Part shown: positions 1 through 8,821 of the stretch, piece by piece
How positions within the stretch are numbered: the first letter of the stretch is position 1
How the letters are laid out: each line of letters opens with the position of its first letter
Source: an uncultured Acetobacteraceae bacterium
Lineage (GTDB): Bacteria > Pseudomonadota > Alphaproteobacteria > Acetobacterales > Acetobacteraceae
DNA length: 41,039 bases
Reading direction: 5' to 3'
NCBI GenBank assembly: GCA_903895595.1
Contig: CAITUP010000005.1
Span: 1-41,039 of the forward strand
Notes under the pieces: model-generated
Seen by the model: only the letters and a program-made list of their open reading frames with translations
Databases searched by the model: none
Told to the model about the DNA's origin: nothing
Translations under genes and position numbers: made by a program

Positions 1-140
1 GCAGGGTAAATTCGTAGACGCGCTGGTCTTTGCTGACGGTCCACGATTCCGCGAGGCTGGGTGCCGATCGCTGACCCGGCATCGGCTTCACCAGCGCGTC
101 GTGCATCGCGTACATGACCGCAACGCCCGATTTTTTAACA
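1..140 (-). pseudogene. Fragment of a family 5 (peptide-type) ABC transporter substrate-binding protein
   Basis: Reading leftwards from about position 130, one frame is open to the window edge and gives YAMHDALVKPMPGQ followed by APSLAESWTVSKDQRVYEFTL. This is the characteristic N-terminal part of SBP_bac_5 periplasmic peptide/nickel-type binding proteins (a 'HDALVKP' block, then 'LAESW...YEF L'). Upstream of about 130 the frame loses family resemblance and no signal peptide can be read. The 5' end is therefore missing, and the fragment abuts another transporter remnant on the opposite strand. The rest would lie outside the window. It could be the end of a longer gene with a wrong or rearranged start, but loss of the signal peptide favours a pseudogene. 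Confidence 0.6.
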
Positions 141-150
141 TTTCCTTGAC

Positions 151-771
151 GTGGTGCGGGCGATGTTGGCGCAGGGCAAGACGTCCTTCTTCTTCATGGT
201 CGCCGACTACACCTTCGGCGATATTCTGGCCGGCGACGCGCTGGCGGCTGTGAAAGCCGGGGGCGGAAGTTGTGGTGATGTGCAACGCCGGCACCGACGC
301 GACCAACGCCTACAAGCAGGCCATCGAGTTCGGGATGCCGGCCAAGCAGATTTTCGTCACGCCGTTGATGTTCCTGAGCGATATACACAGTCTGGGTGCG
401 GCGGTGGCCGGCGGCTTGCAGTTCACCAATTCCTGGTATTGGGACCAAAGCGACGAGACTCGCACTTGGTCGAAACGCTTCAAGGAACAGGCCGGGACGA
501 TCCCGAACGACGCGCTGTCGCGGCCGCCGGCACCGATGAGTCGCAGACCGTCATGAAGGCGATGCACGCGACGGAGGTCAACGACGTCTTCGCCAAGAAG
601 GGGAAGATCCGCGTCGACGGCAAGATGGTCTTCGACCGCTATCTGTTCCGAGCGAAAACCCCGGCAGAATCGAAAGGCGAGTGGGATTTGCTGGAAAAGC
701 TGCGCGACATCCCGGCGGAAGGCGGGTTCCGCCCGCTCGCGGAATCGGAGTGCGCCTTCATCAAGACCTGA
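151..771 (+). pseudogene. Broken branched-chain amino acid-type ABC transporter substrate-binding protein
   Basis: Periplasmic binding proteins of the Peripla_BP_6/LivK type are normally about 400 residues and start with a signal peptide. Here only C-terminal blocks remain, in two frames. Frame 1 gives FFFMVADYTFGDILAGDA and AVKAGG. Frame 2 (about 262-530) gives the block NAGTDATNAYKQAIEFG through FTNSWYWDQSDETRTWSKRF. Frame 1 then resumes with AAGTDESQTVMKAMHATE and KTPAESKGEWDLLEKL to the natural-looking end PLAESECAFIKT. Against the family pattern, the segment between 'AGG' and 'NAGTD' (about 25 residues) and a stretch near 530 are missing. The whole N-terminal half is also absent. Two frame changes plus deletions make this a clear pseudogene. 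Confidence 0.85.
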
Positions 772-792
772 CGCGCGTGAGCAGCGGCGGGC

Positions 793-1302
793 TTAGACCA
801 ATGCCAGGATACGCCCGACTCGCTGCTGTTCGGTTTCGAAATTGATCTTCGCCGCGGCCTTCGACACCTCGAAAATATCGTCCCGGGGCCGGACGGTCGT
901 GTTTTCGCGCATCCAGACGACGATTTCGGCCAGATGCCACAGGCTGGTTTCCCCCAAATACGTGGGCTGAGGGAACGTCCCTTTGCCGCCAATCGCATAT
1001 TTCCGCATGTTCTGGCGGCTGAAGCCGAAAATCTCGGCCATATCGGTCAGGCCCACCAGATCGGGGCCGGCTTGGACGAGAACAGCGCCGGGAATGGCCC
1101 GGCCGACATCCTGGATGGCGGACCGCAGCGCGTCATCGGCCGACGCGGCTGCCCGCGTGAAATCCAGCCCGATCATGCCGAGCTGGCCAACCCCGACGGT
1201 GGCATCGTCGCAGTCGGCCTCGAACAGGGCATCGACGAAGGCATCCGGGCTGTCGAACCCCGGCGGCAGGGTGAAATTCAGCACGAAATCGAAGTCATCC
1301 AT
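793..1302 (-). CDS. HTH DNA-binding protein, second gene of a toxin-antitoxin-like pair
   Basis: This is a 169-residue soluble protein. The N-terminal half (MDDFDFVLNFTLPPGFDSPD...) resembles a small alpha/beta domain of a family often paired with HicA-like genes. Residues about 85-135 carry an AlpA/MerR-like helix-turn-helix stretch (VGLTDMAEIFGFSRQNMRKY), followed by a Trp-rich segment (SLWHLAEIVVWM). The start ATG at 1302 is preceded by a GGAG ribosome site that overlaps the end of the upstream frameshifted gene, so the two form an operon. By analogy with antitoxins it may repress its own promoter at the inverted repeat 1610-1625. That role is inferred from layout, and no family is firmly recognised. 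The gene appears intact although its partner is broken. Confidence 0.7.
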   Translation of the reverse strand: MDDFDFVLNFTLPPGFDSPDAFVDALFEADCDDATVGVGQLGMIGLDFTRAAASADDALRSAIQDVGRAIPGAVLVQAGPDLVGLTDMAEIFGFSRQNMRKYAIGGKGTFPQPTYLGETSLWHLAEIVVWMRENTTVRPRDDIFEVSKAAAKINFETEQQRVGRILALV

Positions 1303-1311
1303 CGTAAGCTC

Positions 1312-1574
1312 CTATTTCTTAGAACGGGCTTCCGTCAGGCGAGCGCACCCATCGATGAGCCGAACGATCTGCCGCGCGTGGTTTTCCGGACTTTTGGGGG
1401 TGCTCCAGAGGGAGATTTGGCAGGACGTCCCGCATCGGCAGTCCTTGTCGTTCCGGGGCATTGCAGCCGGCCCCAGGCATGGCGCGTTGCCTTCGCGTGG
1501 CGCCACCCACATCGCGTGGCATATTCGACCGCAGCCTCGATCTCCTTGTTCGGGTGTCTTGGCCGGTTGGCCAT
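1312..1574 (-). pseudogene. HicA-like small protein gene with a frameshift
   Basis: The start reads MANRPRHPNKEIEAAVEYA, then GWRHAKATRHAWGRLQCP. The expected continuation NDKDCRCGTSCQISLWSTP...NHARQIVRLIDGC lies in another frame, entered at about 1455 (within TGCCCCGGAAC on the minus strand). One missing base would restore the frame. The combination of a 'GWR...HAWGR' block, a Cys-rich turn (DCRCGTSC) and 'WSTPKSPENHARQI' matches a family of about 85-residue proteins. I relate these to HicA mRNA-interferase-like folds because of the Gly-His turn; that relation is an inference. The gene is first in an operon with the HTH gene at 793-1302. The ATG at 1574 has an AAAGGA ribosome site. A sequencing error or programmed frameshift cannot be excluded. 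Confidence 0.7.
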
Positions 1575-1588
1575 AGCGTCTGTCCTTT

Positions 1589-1617
1589 CGTTTAGATCGT
1601 CAGGTATGAGTTGTCAA
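1589..1617 (-). promoter_or_regulatory. Candidate sigma-70 promoter of the HicA-like/HTH pair
   Basis: On the minus strand a perfect TTGACA (-35, 1617-1612) is followed after 17 bases by TAAACG (-10, 1594-1589). This lies about 15 bases upstream of the ATG at 1574. The -35 box lies inside the inverted repeat 1610-1625, the usual geometry for autoregulation of toxin-antitoxin operons. Confidence 0.5.
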
Positions 1618-1625
1618 TGGACAAC
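1610..1625. promoter_or_regulatory. Candidate operator, inverted repeat overlapping the -35 box
   Basis: GTTGTC-AATG-GACAAC is a perfect 6-base inverted repeat. It overlaps the -35 hexamer of the HicA-like/HTH operon. It is a plausible binding site for the HTH protein encoded at 793-1302; this is an inference from position only. Confidence 0.45.
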
Positions 1626-1702
1626 CGACAGATATCCAACATCGCTATACAACTATTAGTTGCTTTTATGTGCCCAGATTTCTACCGTACCGAACCAGCC
1701 AT

Positions 1703-1732
1703 TTGACACAGCCCGCCAAACCGCCGCACAAT
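1703..1732 (+). promoter_or_regulatory. Candidate promoter of thiC
   Basis: TTGACA at 1703-1708 and CACAAT at 1727-1732 are separated by 18 bases. Transcription would start around 1739, immediately before the TPP riboswitch that begins near 1743. The -10 match is only partial. Confidence 0.45.
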
Positions 1733-1742
1733 CCACGTCCAC

Positions 1743-3741
<1,999 letters not shown>

Positions 3742-3752
3742 GCGGTACGGCG

Positions 3753-4580
3753 ATGTCGAACCCTCGTGCCGCGCTGGACGCCATTGGCCAGCTCCCGGAC
3801 ACGGAGATCGACATCGCCGACGCGGCCTTGCAGCTCGCGCGTGTGGACGCGCCGGATGCCGATTGGCTGGCGGCGCGCGACCATCTTTCGGAAGTCGCCC
3901 GCGCGGTCGCGGCTTTGGCGGATACGCTGACCGATGCCGATCTGCCGACACGGGCTATTGCCTTGTCGGGGCTTTTGGGCGGGCGCTTCGGCTATAAGGG
4001 CGATTCGGAAAACTACGACGACCTGAAAAACGCCAATCTGATCAGCGTGATCCAGCGTCGCCGCGGCCTGCCCGTCGCGCTCGGCACCATCTGGCTGCAC
4101 GCTGCTCGCGCGGCGGGCTGGGATGCACACGGCGTCGATTTTCCCGCGCATTTCCTGGTGTCGCTGTCCGGCGAAAAGACGCAATCCATTTTGGATGTGT
4201 TTAACGGCGGCACGCCGCTGAGTGTCCGCGACCTGCGTGCTTTGCTGCGGCGGGTGGAGGGCGAAAAGGCCGAACTCCGCCCAGGTCTGCTGCGTCCGAT
4301 GAGCGCCCGTCGCGTGCTGCTTCGGCTGCAAAACAACATTATGACCCGTCGCCTGCAGGCCGACGATGTCGAGGGCGCGTTGGTTTGCGCCGAGGACATG
4401 TTGCGGGTCGCGCCCGATCACGCCGAACTCTGGCGGCAGGCCGCGGCAATGAATCAGCGGCTGGACCGCGTTGGCGCGGCTTTGCGCTGCTACGACCGGT
4501 TTCTGAAGCTGGTGCCGGATGGGGAGACCGCGGCCGAGATTCGCGGTCTTGTCGGCACCCTGCGGTCTCGTTTGAACTGA
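3753..4580 (+). CDS. SirB1-family protein, transglutaminase-like fold with C-terminal TPR
   Basis: This 275-residue cytosolic protein has the SirB1 N-terminal (transglutaminase-like) domain: FGYKGDSENYDDLKNANLIS, then RRGLPVALGTIWLHAARAAGWDAHGVDFPAHFLV. A TPR-like C-terminus follows (VEGALVCAEDMLRVAPDHAELW...YDRFLKLVPDG). The domain pair is typical of the family found in most Proteobacteria; its exact biochemical role is not settled. The catalytic Cys of true transglutaminases is not evident, so an enzymatic role is doubtful. It lies 11 bases after thiC and 7 bases before a methyltransferase gene, consistent with one transcript. The ATG at 3753 was chosen because upstream in-frame codons fall inside thiC. 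Confidence 0.85.
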   Translation: MSNPRAALDAIGQLPDTEIDIADAALQLARVDAPDADWLAARDHLSEVARAVAALADTLTDADLPTRAIALSGLLGGRFGYKGDSENYDDLKNANLISVIQRRRGLPVALGTIWLHAARAAGWDAHGVDFPAHFLVSLSGEKTQSILDVFNGGTPLSVRDLRALLRRVEGEKAELRPGLLRPMSARRVLLRLQNNIMTRRLQADDVEGALVCAEDMLRVAPDHAELWRQAAAMNQRLDRVGAALRCYDRFLKLVPDGETAAEIRGLVGTLRSRLN

Positions 4581-4587
4581 CCGGCGC

Positions 4588-5724
4588 ATGGGCGACATCT
4601 TCAAGCGCGAAGCGGCCGCCCATCCCGAACCTTTCACCGGGGAGAGACTGACGTCGGCCTTGGACGGGCAGACGCAGATCGAACATTACCACCGCTATTT
4701 GTTTGCGCGTTCGCTGTGCGCCGGACTGGACGTGCTGGATGTGGCGAGCGGCGAAGGATATGGATCGGCACAGATCGCTCAGGTCGCGCGATCCGTCATC
4801 GGGGTCGAATATTCGGAATCGACCGCTCGCAGTGCCGCCAGTAATTTCCGGAGTCATAATTTGCGGTTTCTACAGGGCGATGCGCGGGCGTTGCCGTTGG
4901 CCGACGCCGGTGTCGATGCTGTGGTTTCGTTCGAAACGATTGAGCATTTCGACGGGCAGGAAGCCTTTTTGTCGGAAATCCGCCGCGTGCTGAGGCCAGA
5001 TGGGATGGTCATCGTCAGCACGCCGGACCGCGACATCTACTCCCCATCCAGTGCGCCACCGAACGAATACCATGTGCGGGAACTCAGCCGGGTCGAGTTC
5101 GTGGCGTTGTTGCGGCGTTATTTCAGTCATGTGGAGCTGCTGTTGCAGCGGCCGATGATCGGGTCGGCGCTGATGCCGGAGGGGGCCACCTCGGCCGATC
5201 CGCTGGTGTTCGATCGCCGGGGGGGCACGCATTTCGAGGCTTGCGCGGTGTTGCCTCGGGCGCCGTTTATCGTGGCGGTTGCAGCCAACCGGCCGATCCC
5301 GTCCTTGCCCGTCAGCCTGTTTATCGAACGCAGCGACTTGGACTCCGATAAAATCGCGCTGGCGGAACGGACCAAGCAGTTCGATGCCGCCCGCGCGATG
5401 TTCGAAGCGGCGCAGTCCGAACTGCGGCAAACCCATGCTGTGCTGACCGAGACCTATGGCGCCGCGACCCAGGCGACAATGGCCGCGCAGGCGACGGAAC
5501 GCGCTCGGGCGGCGGCGGCGGCCAGTTTGGAGACGGCGACGCGGGAGGCCGAGCAGGTTCGTGCTCACGCGACGGAGCGGGAGACGACGCTATCTCAGCA
5601 GGTGATGACGCTGGCCGGGCAGGTCGATGCTTTAACCGGGGAGCTGAACCGGACTCGCGGGTCGCTGCGCACCTTCCTGCGTCATTATTTGCCGGCTTTG
5701 CGGCGTTATCTGCTGCGCCGTTAA
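4588..5724 (+). CDS. Class I SAM-dependent methyltransferase with C-terminal coiled coil
   Basis: This is a 378-residue protein. Residues about 45-165 form a Methyltransf_11-type Rossmann domain. Motif I is LDVASGEGYG (about 50-59) and the acidic motif is VIGVEYSE; further motifs are LQGDARALPLADAGVDAVVS and IRRVLRPDGMVIVSTPD. Residues about 255-350 are Ala/Glu/Gln-rich and predicted coiled coil (repeated ATQATMAAQATERARAAAA-like heptads). A basic tail follows (LRHYLPALRRYLLRR). Similar 'methyltransferase plus coiled coil' proteins occur in surface-polysaccharide loci, and a GT2 glycosyltransferase follows here, so a glycan or sugar substrate is likely. The substrate cannot be read from sequence. 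The stop codon overlaps the CtrA-type box that precedes the next gene. Confidence 0.82.
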   Translation: MGDIFKREAAAHPEPFTGERLTSALDGQTQIEHYHRYLFARSLCAGLDVLDVASGEGYGSAQIAQVARSVIGVEYSESTARSAASNFRSHNLRFLQGDARALPLADAGVDAVVSFETIEHFDGQEAFLSEIRRVLRPDGMVIVSTPDRDIYSPSSAPPNEYHVRELSRVEFVALLRRYFSHVELLLQRPMIGSALMPEGATSADPLVFDRRGGTHFEACAVLPRAPFIVAVAANRPIPSLPVSLFIERSDLDSDKIALAERTKQFDAARAMFEAAQSELRQTHAVLTETYGAATQATMAAQATERARAAAAASLETATREAEQVRAHATERETTLSQQVMTLAGQVDALTGELNRTRGSLRTFLRHYLPALRRYLLRR

Positions 5725-5736
5725 CCTTTTATTAAC
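5721..5736. promoter_or_regulatory. Perfect CtrA-type binding box upstream of the GT2 gene
   Basis: TTAACCTTTTATTAAC matches the full CtrA consensus TTAA-N7-TTAAC. CtrA is the alphaproteobacterial response regulator that controls motility and cell-cycle genes. The box covers the stop codon of the methyltransferase gene and lies 42 bases before the GT2 start at 5778, a position suited to a promoter. CtrA itself is not in this window, so binding is an inference. Confidence 0.55.
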
Positions 5737-5777
5737 CAATCGCCGGTACATTCGCCCCATGCAGCGGGGTCGATGCG

Positions 5778-6689
5778 ATGTACCGAGATCGGGACTGGAT
5801 GGGACAGGGCGAGGCGGCACCGAAGATCAGCGCCTTCGTGGTGGCATATAACCGCGCGGCGATTTTGGGCACGTGCTTGCGAGCGCTGGCGTTCGCGGAT
5901 GAAATCGTTGTGATGGACAAATCGTCTACCGACGGCACGCGGGCGGTGGCGGAAGCGCTGGCGACGCGGGTCGTGACGGTGCCGTGGTCCCCCACGGTGG
6001 AGGAGACTCGGGCGGCGGCGTTGGCGCTGTGTTCGCACGACTGGATTCTGTTTCTGGACGATGACGAATGCCTCAGCGCGGAGGCTGGGCCGTTCCTGCG
6101 GGCGCAGGTTGCCGGGTCAACGGCCGATGTGTTCGCGCTGCCGTTGCGACATTACATTCTGGGGGTTCATGACGAGGCTGCGTATTACTGGCCCGAGCAC
6201 CATGTGCGGCTGTTCCGGCGGGGGGCGGTGACGTTCGGGGATACGGTGCATGGGGGGATTCATATCCACTCCGGCCGCGTCATGAATATTCCGCCCGAGA
6301 CCGGGGCGTGCATCCATCATTTGTCGCATGCGGATGTATCGAGCTGGATCGAGCGGACGAACCGTTACACGTCGCGGCCTGACCGGACTCGGGTTGCGTT
6401 CGACGGGGACGATCTGGTCAGGTTCGCGCATGACCGGATCGATTACTGGCTGTCGCGATCCGGCGACACGTCGCCCGATGGCTACCCCGCGGCCGTTGCG
6501 CTGCTGCGGGGGGTTTACGACATCGTGGACCGGTTGAAGGTGTGGGAGGAAGCGCGGGGCCTGGATGGCTCCGCGCTGTTCGCCCAGGTTTGCGCGATGT
6601 TGGACGCGCCGAAGCCGGCGCCGTCCTTGTTCGGGCGTTTGAAGGAACGCTGGTTCAGCCGACCAGCTTGCCTCCATCGACAGGAATGA
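5778..6689 (+). CDS. Family 2 glycosyltransferase (WaaE/KdtX-like)
   Basis: This 303-residue protein has an inverting GT-A fold. The N-terminal nucleotide-binding block is SAFVVAYNRAAILGTCLRAL, followed by EIVVMDKSSTDGT. The metal-binding acidic cluster is FLDDDE (D94-D96), in the position of the DxD motif. The remainder (EHHVRLFRRGAVTFGDTVHG) resembles the WaaE-like branch that adds sugars to LPS core or other surface glycans. It uses a nucleotide-activated sugar at the cytoplasmic membrane face; donor and acceptor are unknown. The ATG at 5778 lacks a strong ribosome site, and 5799 is an alternative in-frame start. Its last 35 bases overlap the convergent SDR gene. A CtrA-type box lies just upstream, hinting at cell-cycle or motility control. 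Confidence 0.85.
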   Translation: MYRDRDWMGQGEAAPKISAFVVAYNRAAILGTCLRALAFADEIVVMDKSSTDGTRAVAEALATRVVTVPWSPTVEETRAAALALCSHDWILFLDDDECLSAEAGPFLRAQVAGSTADVFALPLRHYILGVHDEAAYYWPEHHVRLFRRGAVTFGDTVHGGIHIHSGRVMNIPPETGACIHHLSHADVSSWIERTNRYTSRPDRTRVAFDGDDLVRFAHDRIDYWLSRSGDTSPDGYPAAVALLRGVYDIVDRLKVWEEARGLDGSALFAQVCAMLDAPKPAPSLFGRLKERWFSRPACLHRQE

Positions 6690-7398
6690 CCCAGCCGGTG
6701 GACGACGTCAGGTGAGTGATCGCGGCCATCGCGGCCATCGCGACCTCATCCGCCGTCACGACGCGCTTCAAGGGCGTGCTGGCGGCGACGCGTTCCACCA
6801 TCGCGGTGGTGCGGCCGGGGACGAACGCCGTGTCCACCGCCGCCGGGGACACCGTCAGCACGCGGATTTCGGGGCCGAGCACGCGTGCGAGGGACAGCGC
6901 CATGGTGTCGGCTGCGGCTTTGGAGCCGCCGTAAGCGATGTTGCTGCCGGTGCCGGTGATCGCCGCGATGGACGAAATGTTCACGATCACCGCGTCGCCC
7001 GACTTTTTCATCAGCGGGGCGAAGGCGCGCACCATCGCGAAGGGGCCGCGCACATTGGCGGCGAAGATGGAGTCGATCAGCTCGTCCGTCAGTGCGTCCA
7101 GGTCGTTGTGCGGGATCATGCGGGTGAAGCCGGCGGAGTTGATCAGCACGTCGCAGCGGCCGAAATCTTTTTCCACCGTCGCCGCGACTTCCGCGATCAC
7201 CGCCGAATCCGTCACCGGAATCCGGATCGCTCGGTGGCCGGTGCCGGGGAGGGAGGCGACAACCTTGTCCGCTTGGGCGGCGTTGCCGTTGTAGCCGACG
7301 ATGACGCGCGCGCCGGCCTCGGCCAGGCGGAGGGCAGTGGCGGCACCGATGGCGCCGCTGCCGCCGGTGACGACGGCGACTTTGTTTTTCAGGTCCAT
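6655..7398 (-). CDS. Short-chain dehydrogenase/reductase (FabG-like)
   Basis: This 247-residue classical SDR has the NAD(P)-binding motif TGGSGAIG near residue 11, the NSAG block, catalytic Ser in VNISSIAA, and catalytic Tyr/Lys in AYGGSKAA. The C-terminal end VIPVDGGKLVG is typical. It would oxidise or reduce an alcohol/keto group in the cytosol using NAD(P)H. The particular substrate cannot be deduced, and a role in fatty-acid synthesis is not implied. It is convergent with the GT2 gene, overlapping its 3' end by 35 bases. It is probably a single-gene transcript whose start at 7398 faces the dioxygenase gene at 7528. Confidence 0.88.
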   Translation of the reverse strand: MDLKNKVAVVTGGSGAIGAATALRLAEAGARVIVGYNGNAAQADKVVASLPGTGHRAIRIPVTDSAVIAEVAATVEKDFGRCDVLINSAGFTRMIPHNDLDALTDELIDSIFAANVRGPFAMVRAFAPLMKKSGDAVIVNISSIAAITGTGSNIAYGGSKAAADTMALSLARVLGPEIRVLTVSPAAVDTAFVPGRTTAMVERVAASTPLKRVVTADEVAMAAMAAITHLTSSTGWVIPVDGGKLVG

Positions 7399-7527
7399 GG
7401 ACGGTTCCTCTTGGGTTGCGTGGTGGGAGGATCGTATGGAACGGCGGGCGGATTTGGGGAAGTGGGCGGTTATGGGCTTGGGCGTTCCCTTACGCGGGTG
7501 TAGCGTGCCGGCAAACAGGAGGCGGGA

Positions 7528-8436
7528 ATGTCACACACCGGCGCACAGATGCATCGCGGATACGAGGTTCTTCGGCCGGTGGGCATTCCGCCGATCCGCC
7601 TGTTGTCCTTTATCGATGCGCGGCCGATCGTGCCCGCGGTCGGTTCGGAAGTTTCCGGGGTCGATCTGCGGGAGCCGAGCCCGGAGGCGCAAGGGGAGCT
7701 GCGGGACCTGCTGGCGGAGCGGAAGGTGCTGGTGTTTCGCGATCAGGACCTGACGCCGCATCAGTATGCCGATTTCCTGCGGATTTTCGGCTCGCCGGTG
7801 AAGGAAGACATGGTGGTGGACCCGCACCATCCGCCAGAAGTCGGCGCCATCCATACGCAGCCGAACGAGCAGCAGCAGATCAATTTCTGGCACATGGATC
7901 ACTCGTTCCGGGAACTGCCGACGCGGGTTTTGTCGCTGTATGCGAAGGTTCTGCCGCCGGTTGGGGGGGATACGTTGTTCGCCGGGTTATCGGCTGCTTA
8001 CGATGCGCTTTCGGACGAAATGAAAGCGCAGATCGACGGGTTGCACTGCTACCACCGTGTGACGCGCACGCAGAATACCAGGCGCCGGTATACGGAGGAG
8101 GAAGCGGAGGCGATGGAGCATGCGCCGCCGGTGATCCATCCGCTGGCGCCTCGGGACCCCGGGAACGGGCGGCGGTATTTGTTCGTGAATGTGCCGATTT
8201 ATTGCCGGAGCATCGTGGAAATGCAGACGCCGGAGGGGGATGCGTTGCTGCGTAAGCTGTATCGGCATGTGCAACGGCCGGAGTTTCATTTGCGGCTGAA
8301 TTGGCGGGTGAACACGGTTGTGGTGTGGGAGAACAGCCACACGCTGCATTATCCGGTTTCGGATTATTTTCCGCACGCGCGGAAGCTGTGGCGGGGGGTG
8401 ATCGAGGCGACGGAGGGGGATCGGCCTCGGGTTTAG
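7528..8436 (+). CDS. TauD/TfdA-family Fe(II)/2-oxoglutarate dioxygenase
   Basis: This is a 302-residue cytosolic non-heme iron oxygenase. The 2-His-1-carboxylate triad is visible: WHMDHSF supplies H122 and D124, and the distal His is in SHTLHYPVSDY (about H274). An Arg for 2-oxoglutarate binding follows 11-15 residues later (KLWRGVIEA). Members hydroxylate taurine, 2,4-D, alkyl sulfates and other small acids; which one applies here cannot be read. The gene stands alone, divergent from the SDR at 6655-7398 with about 130 bases between them. A GGAGG-like site (AACAGGAGGCGGGA) precedes the ATG. After it comes a 385-base region with degenerate sequence and a dispersed repeat. Confidence 0.88.
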   Translation: MSHTGAQMHRGYEVLRPVGIPPIRLLSFIDARPIVPAVGSEVSGVDLREPSPEAQGELRDLLAERKVLVFRDQDLTPHQYADFLRIFGSPVKEDMVVDPHHPPEVGAIHTQPNEQQQINFWHMDHSFRELPTRVLSLYAKVLPPVGGDTLFAGLSAAYDALSDEMKAQIDGLHCYHRVTRTQNTRRRYTEEEAEAMEHAPPVIHPLAPRDPGNGRRYLFVNVPIYCRSIVEMQTPEGDALLRKLYRHVQRPEFHLRLNWRVNTVVVWENSHTLHYPVSDYFPHARKLWRGVIEATEGDRPRV

Positions 8437-8488
8437 GGGAAGGGCGTTGTTCTTGGGGGCGGACATGCAAGCATGCTACCATGTCTGC

Positions 8489-8560
8489 ATGATGAACGCG
8501 TTCCGCAACCACTTGGCGCTACGGGCGCCGGTCATGCACTGCCTGACGGTGACCCGTTGA
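8489..8560 (+). other. Possible remnant of a small gene, probably toxin-antitoxin debris
   Basis: An ATG-rich stretch (CATGCAAGCATGCTACCATG, just upstream) leads into a 23-residue frame, MMNAFRNHLALRAPVMHCLT. A second short frame follows that overlaps TGATG-style with MSAFDLAVAN near 8595. The upstream inverted CATGC/GCATG motifs and the overlapping short frames resemble the start of an addiction-module operon cut short by the repeat at 8668. No family can be named. The gap between the dioxygenase and the next SDR (8437-8821) otherwise holds only this and the repeat. Confidence 0.2.
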
Positions 8561-8667
8561 TGCGGATGCGCGTGGTCGAATCGGGGGAAGACTGATGTCT
8601 GCCTTCGACCTTGCGGTGGCTAATACCAGGCGTCCGCACCCTTGACCCATGGTCGGCGGCGCTCCCC

Positions 8668-8796
8668 CGTCATGCTGACGAAGGTCAGCATCCACGATTT
8701 TCTTGGTAGCGGCCAGCAAGTCGTGGATGCCGACCTGCGTCGGCATGACGATTTACCACGCGCCGATGTGTCAATGGTTAGGTCCGCTGGTATAAG
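8668..8796. repeat. Dispersed hairpin repeat, copy A (129 bp)
   Basis: It begins CGTCATGCTGACGAAGGTCA and ends GGTCCGCTGGTATAAG. It contains three hairpins: ATGCTGAC-GAAG-GTCAGCAT (8672-8691), CCACGA...TCGTGG (about 8692-8725), and GCCGAC-CTGC-GTCGGC (about 8729-8744). The outer parts recur nearly identically at 38924-38997, where the middle about 50 bases are absent. The copies therefore belong to a mobile or amplified intergenic repeat family with long and short forms. Confidence 0.8.
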
Positions 8797-8821
8797 ATTG
8801 AGCCGCTTCGTCCCTTGAGGC

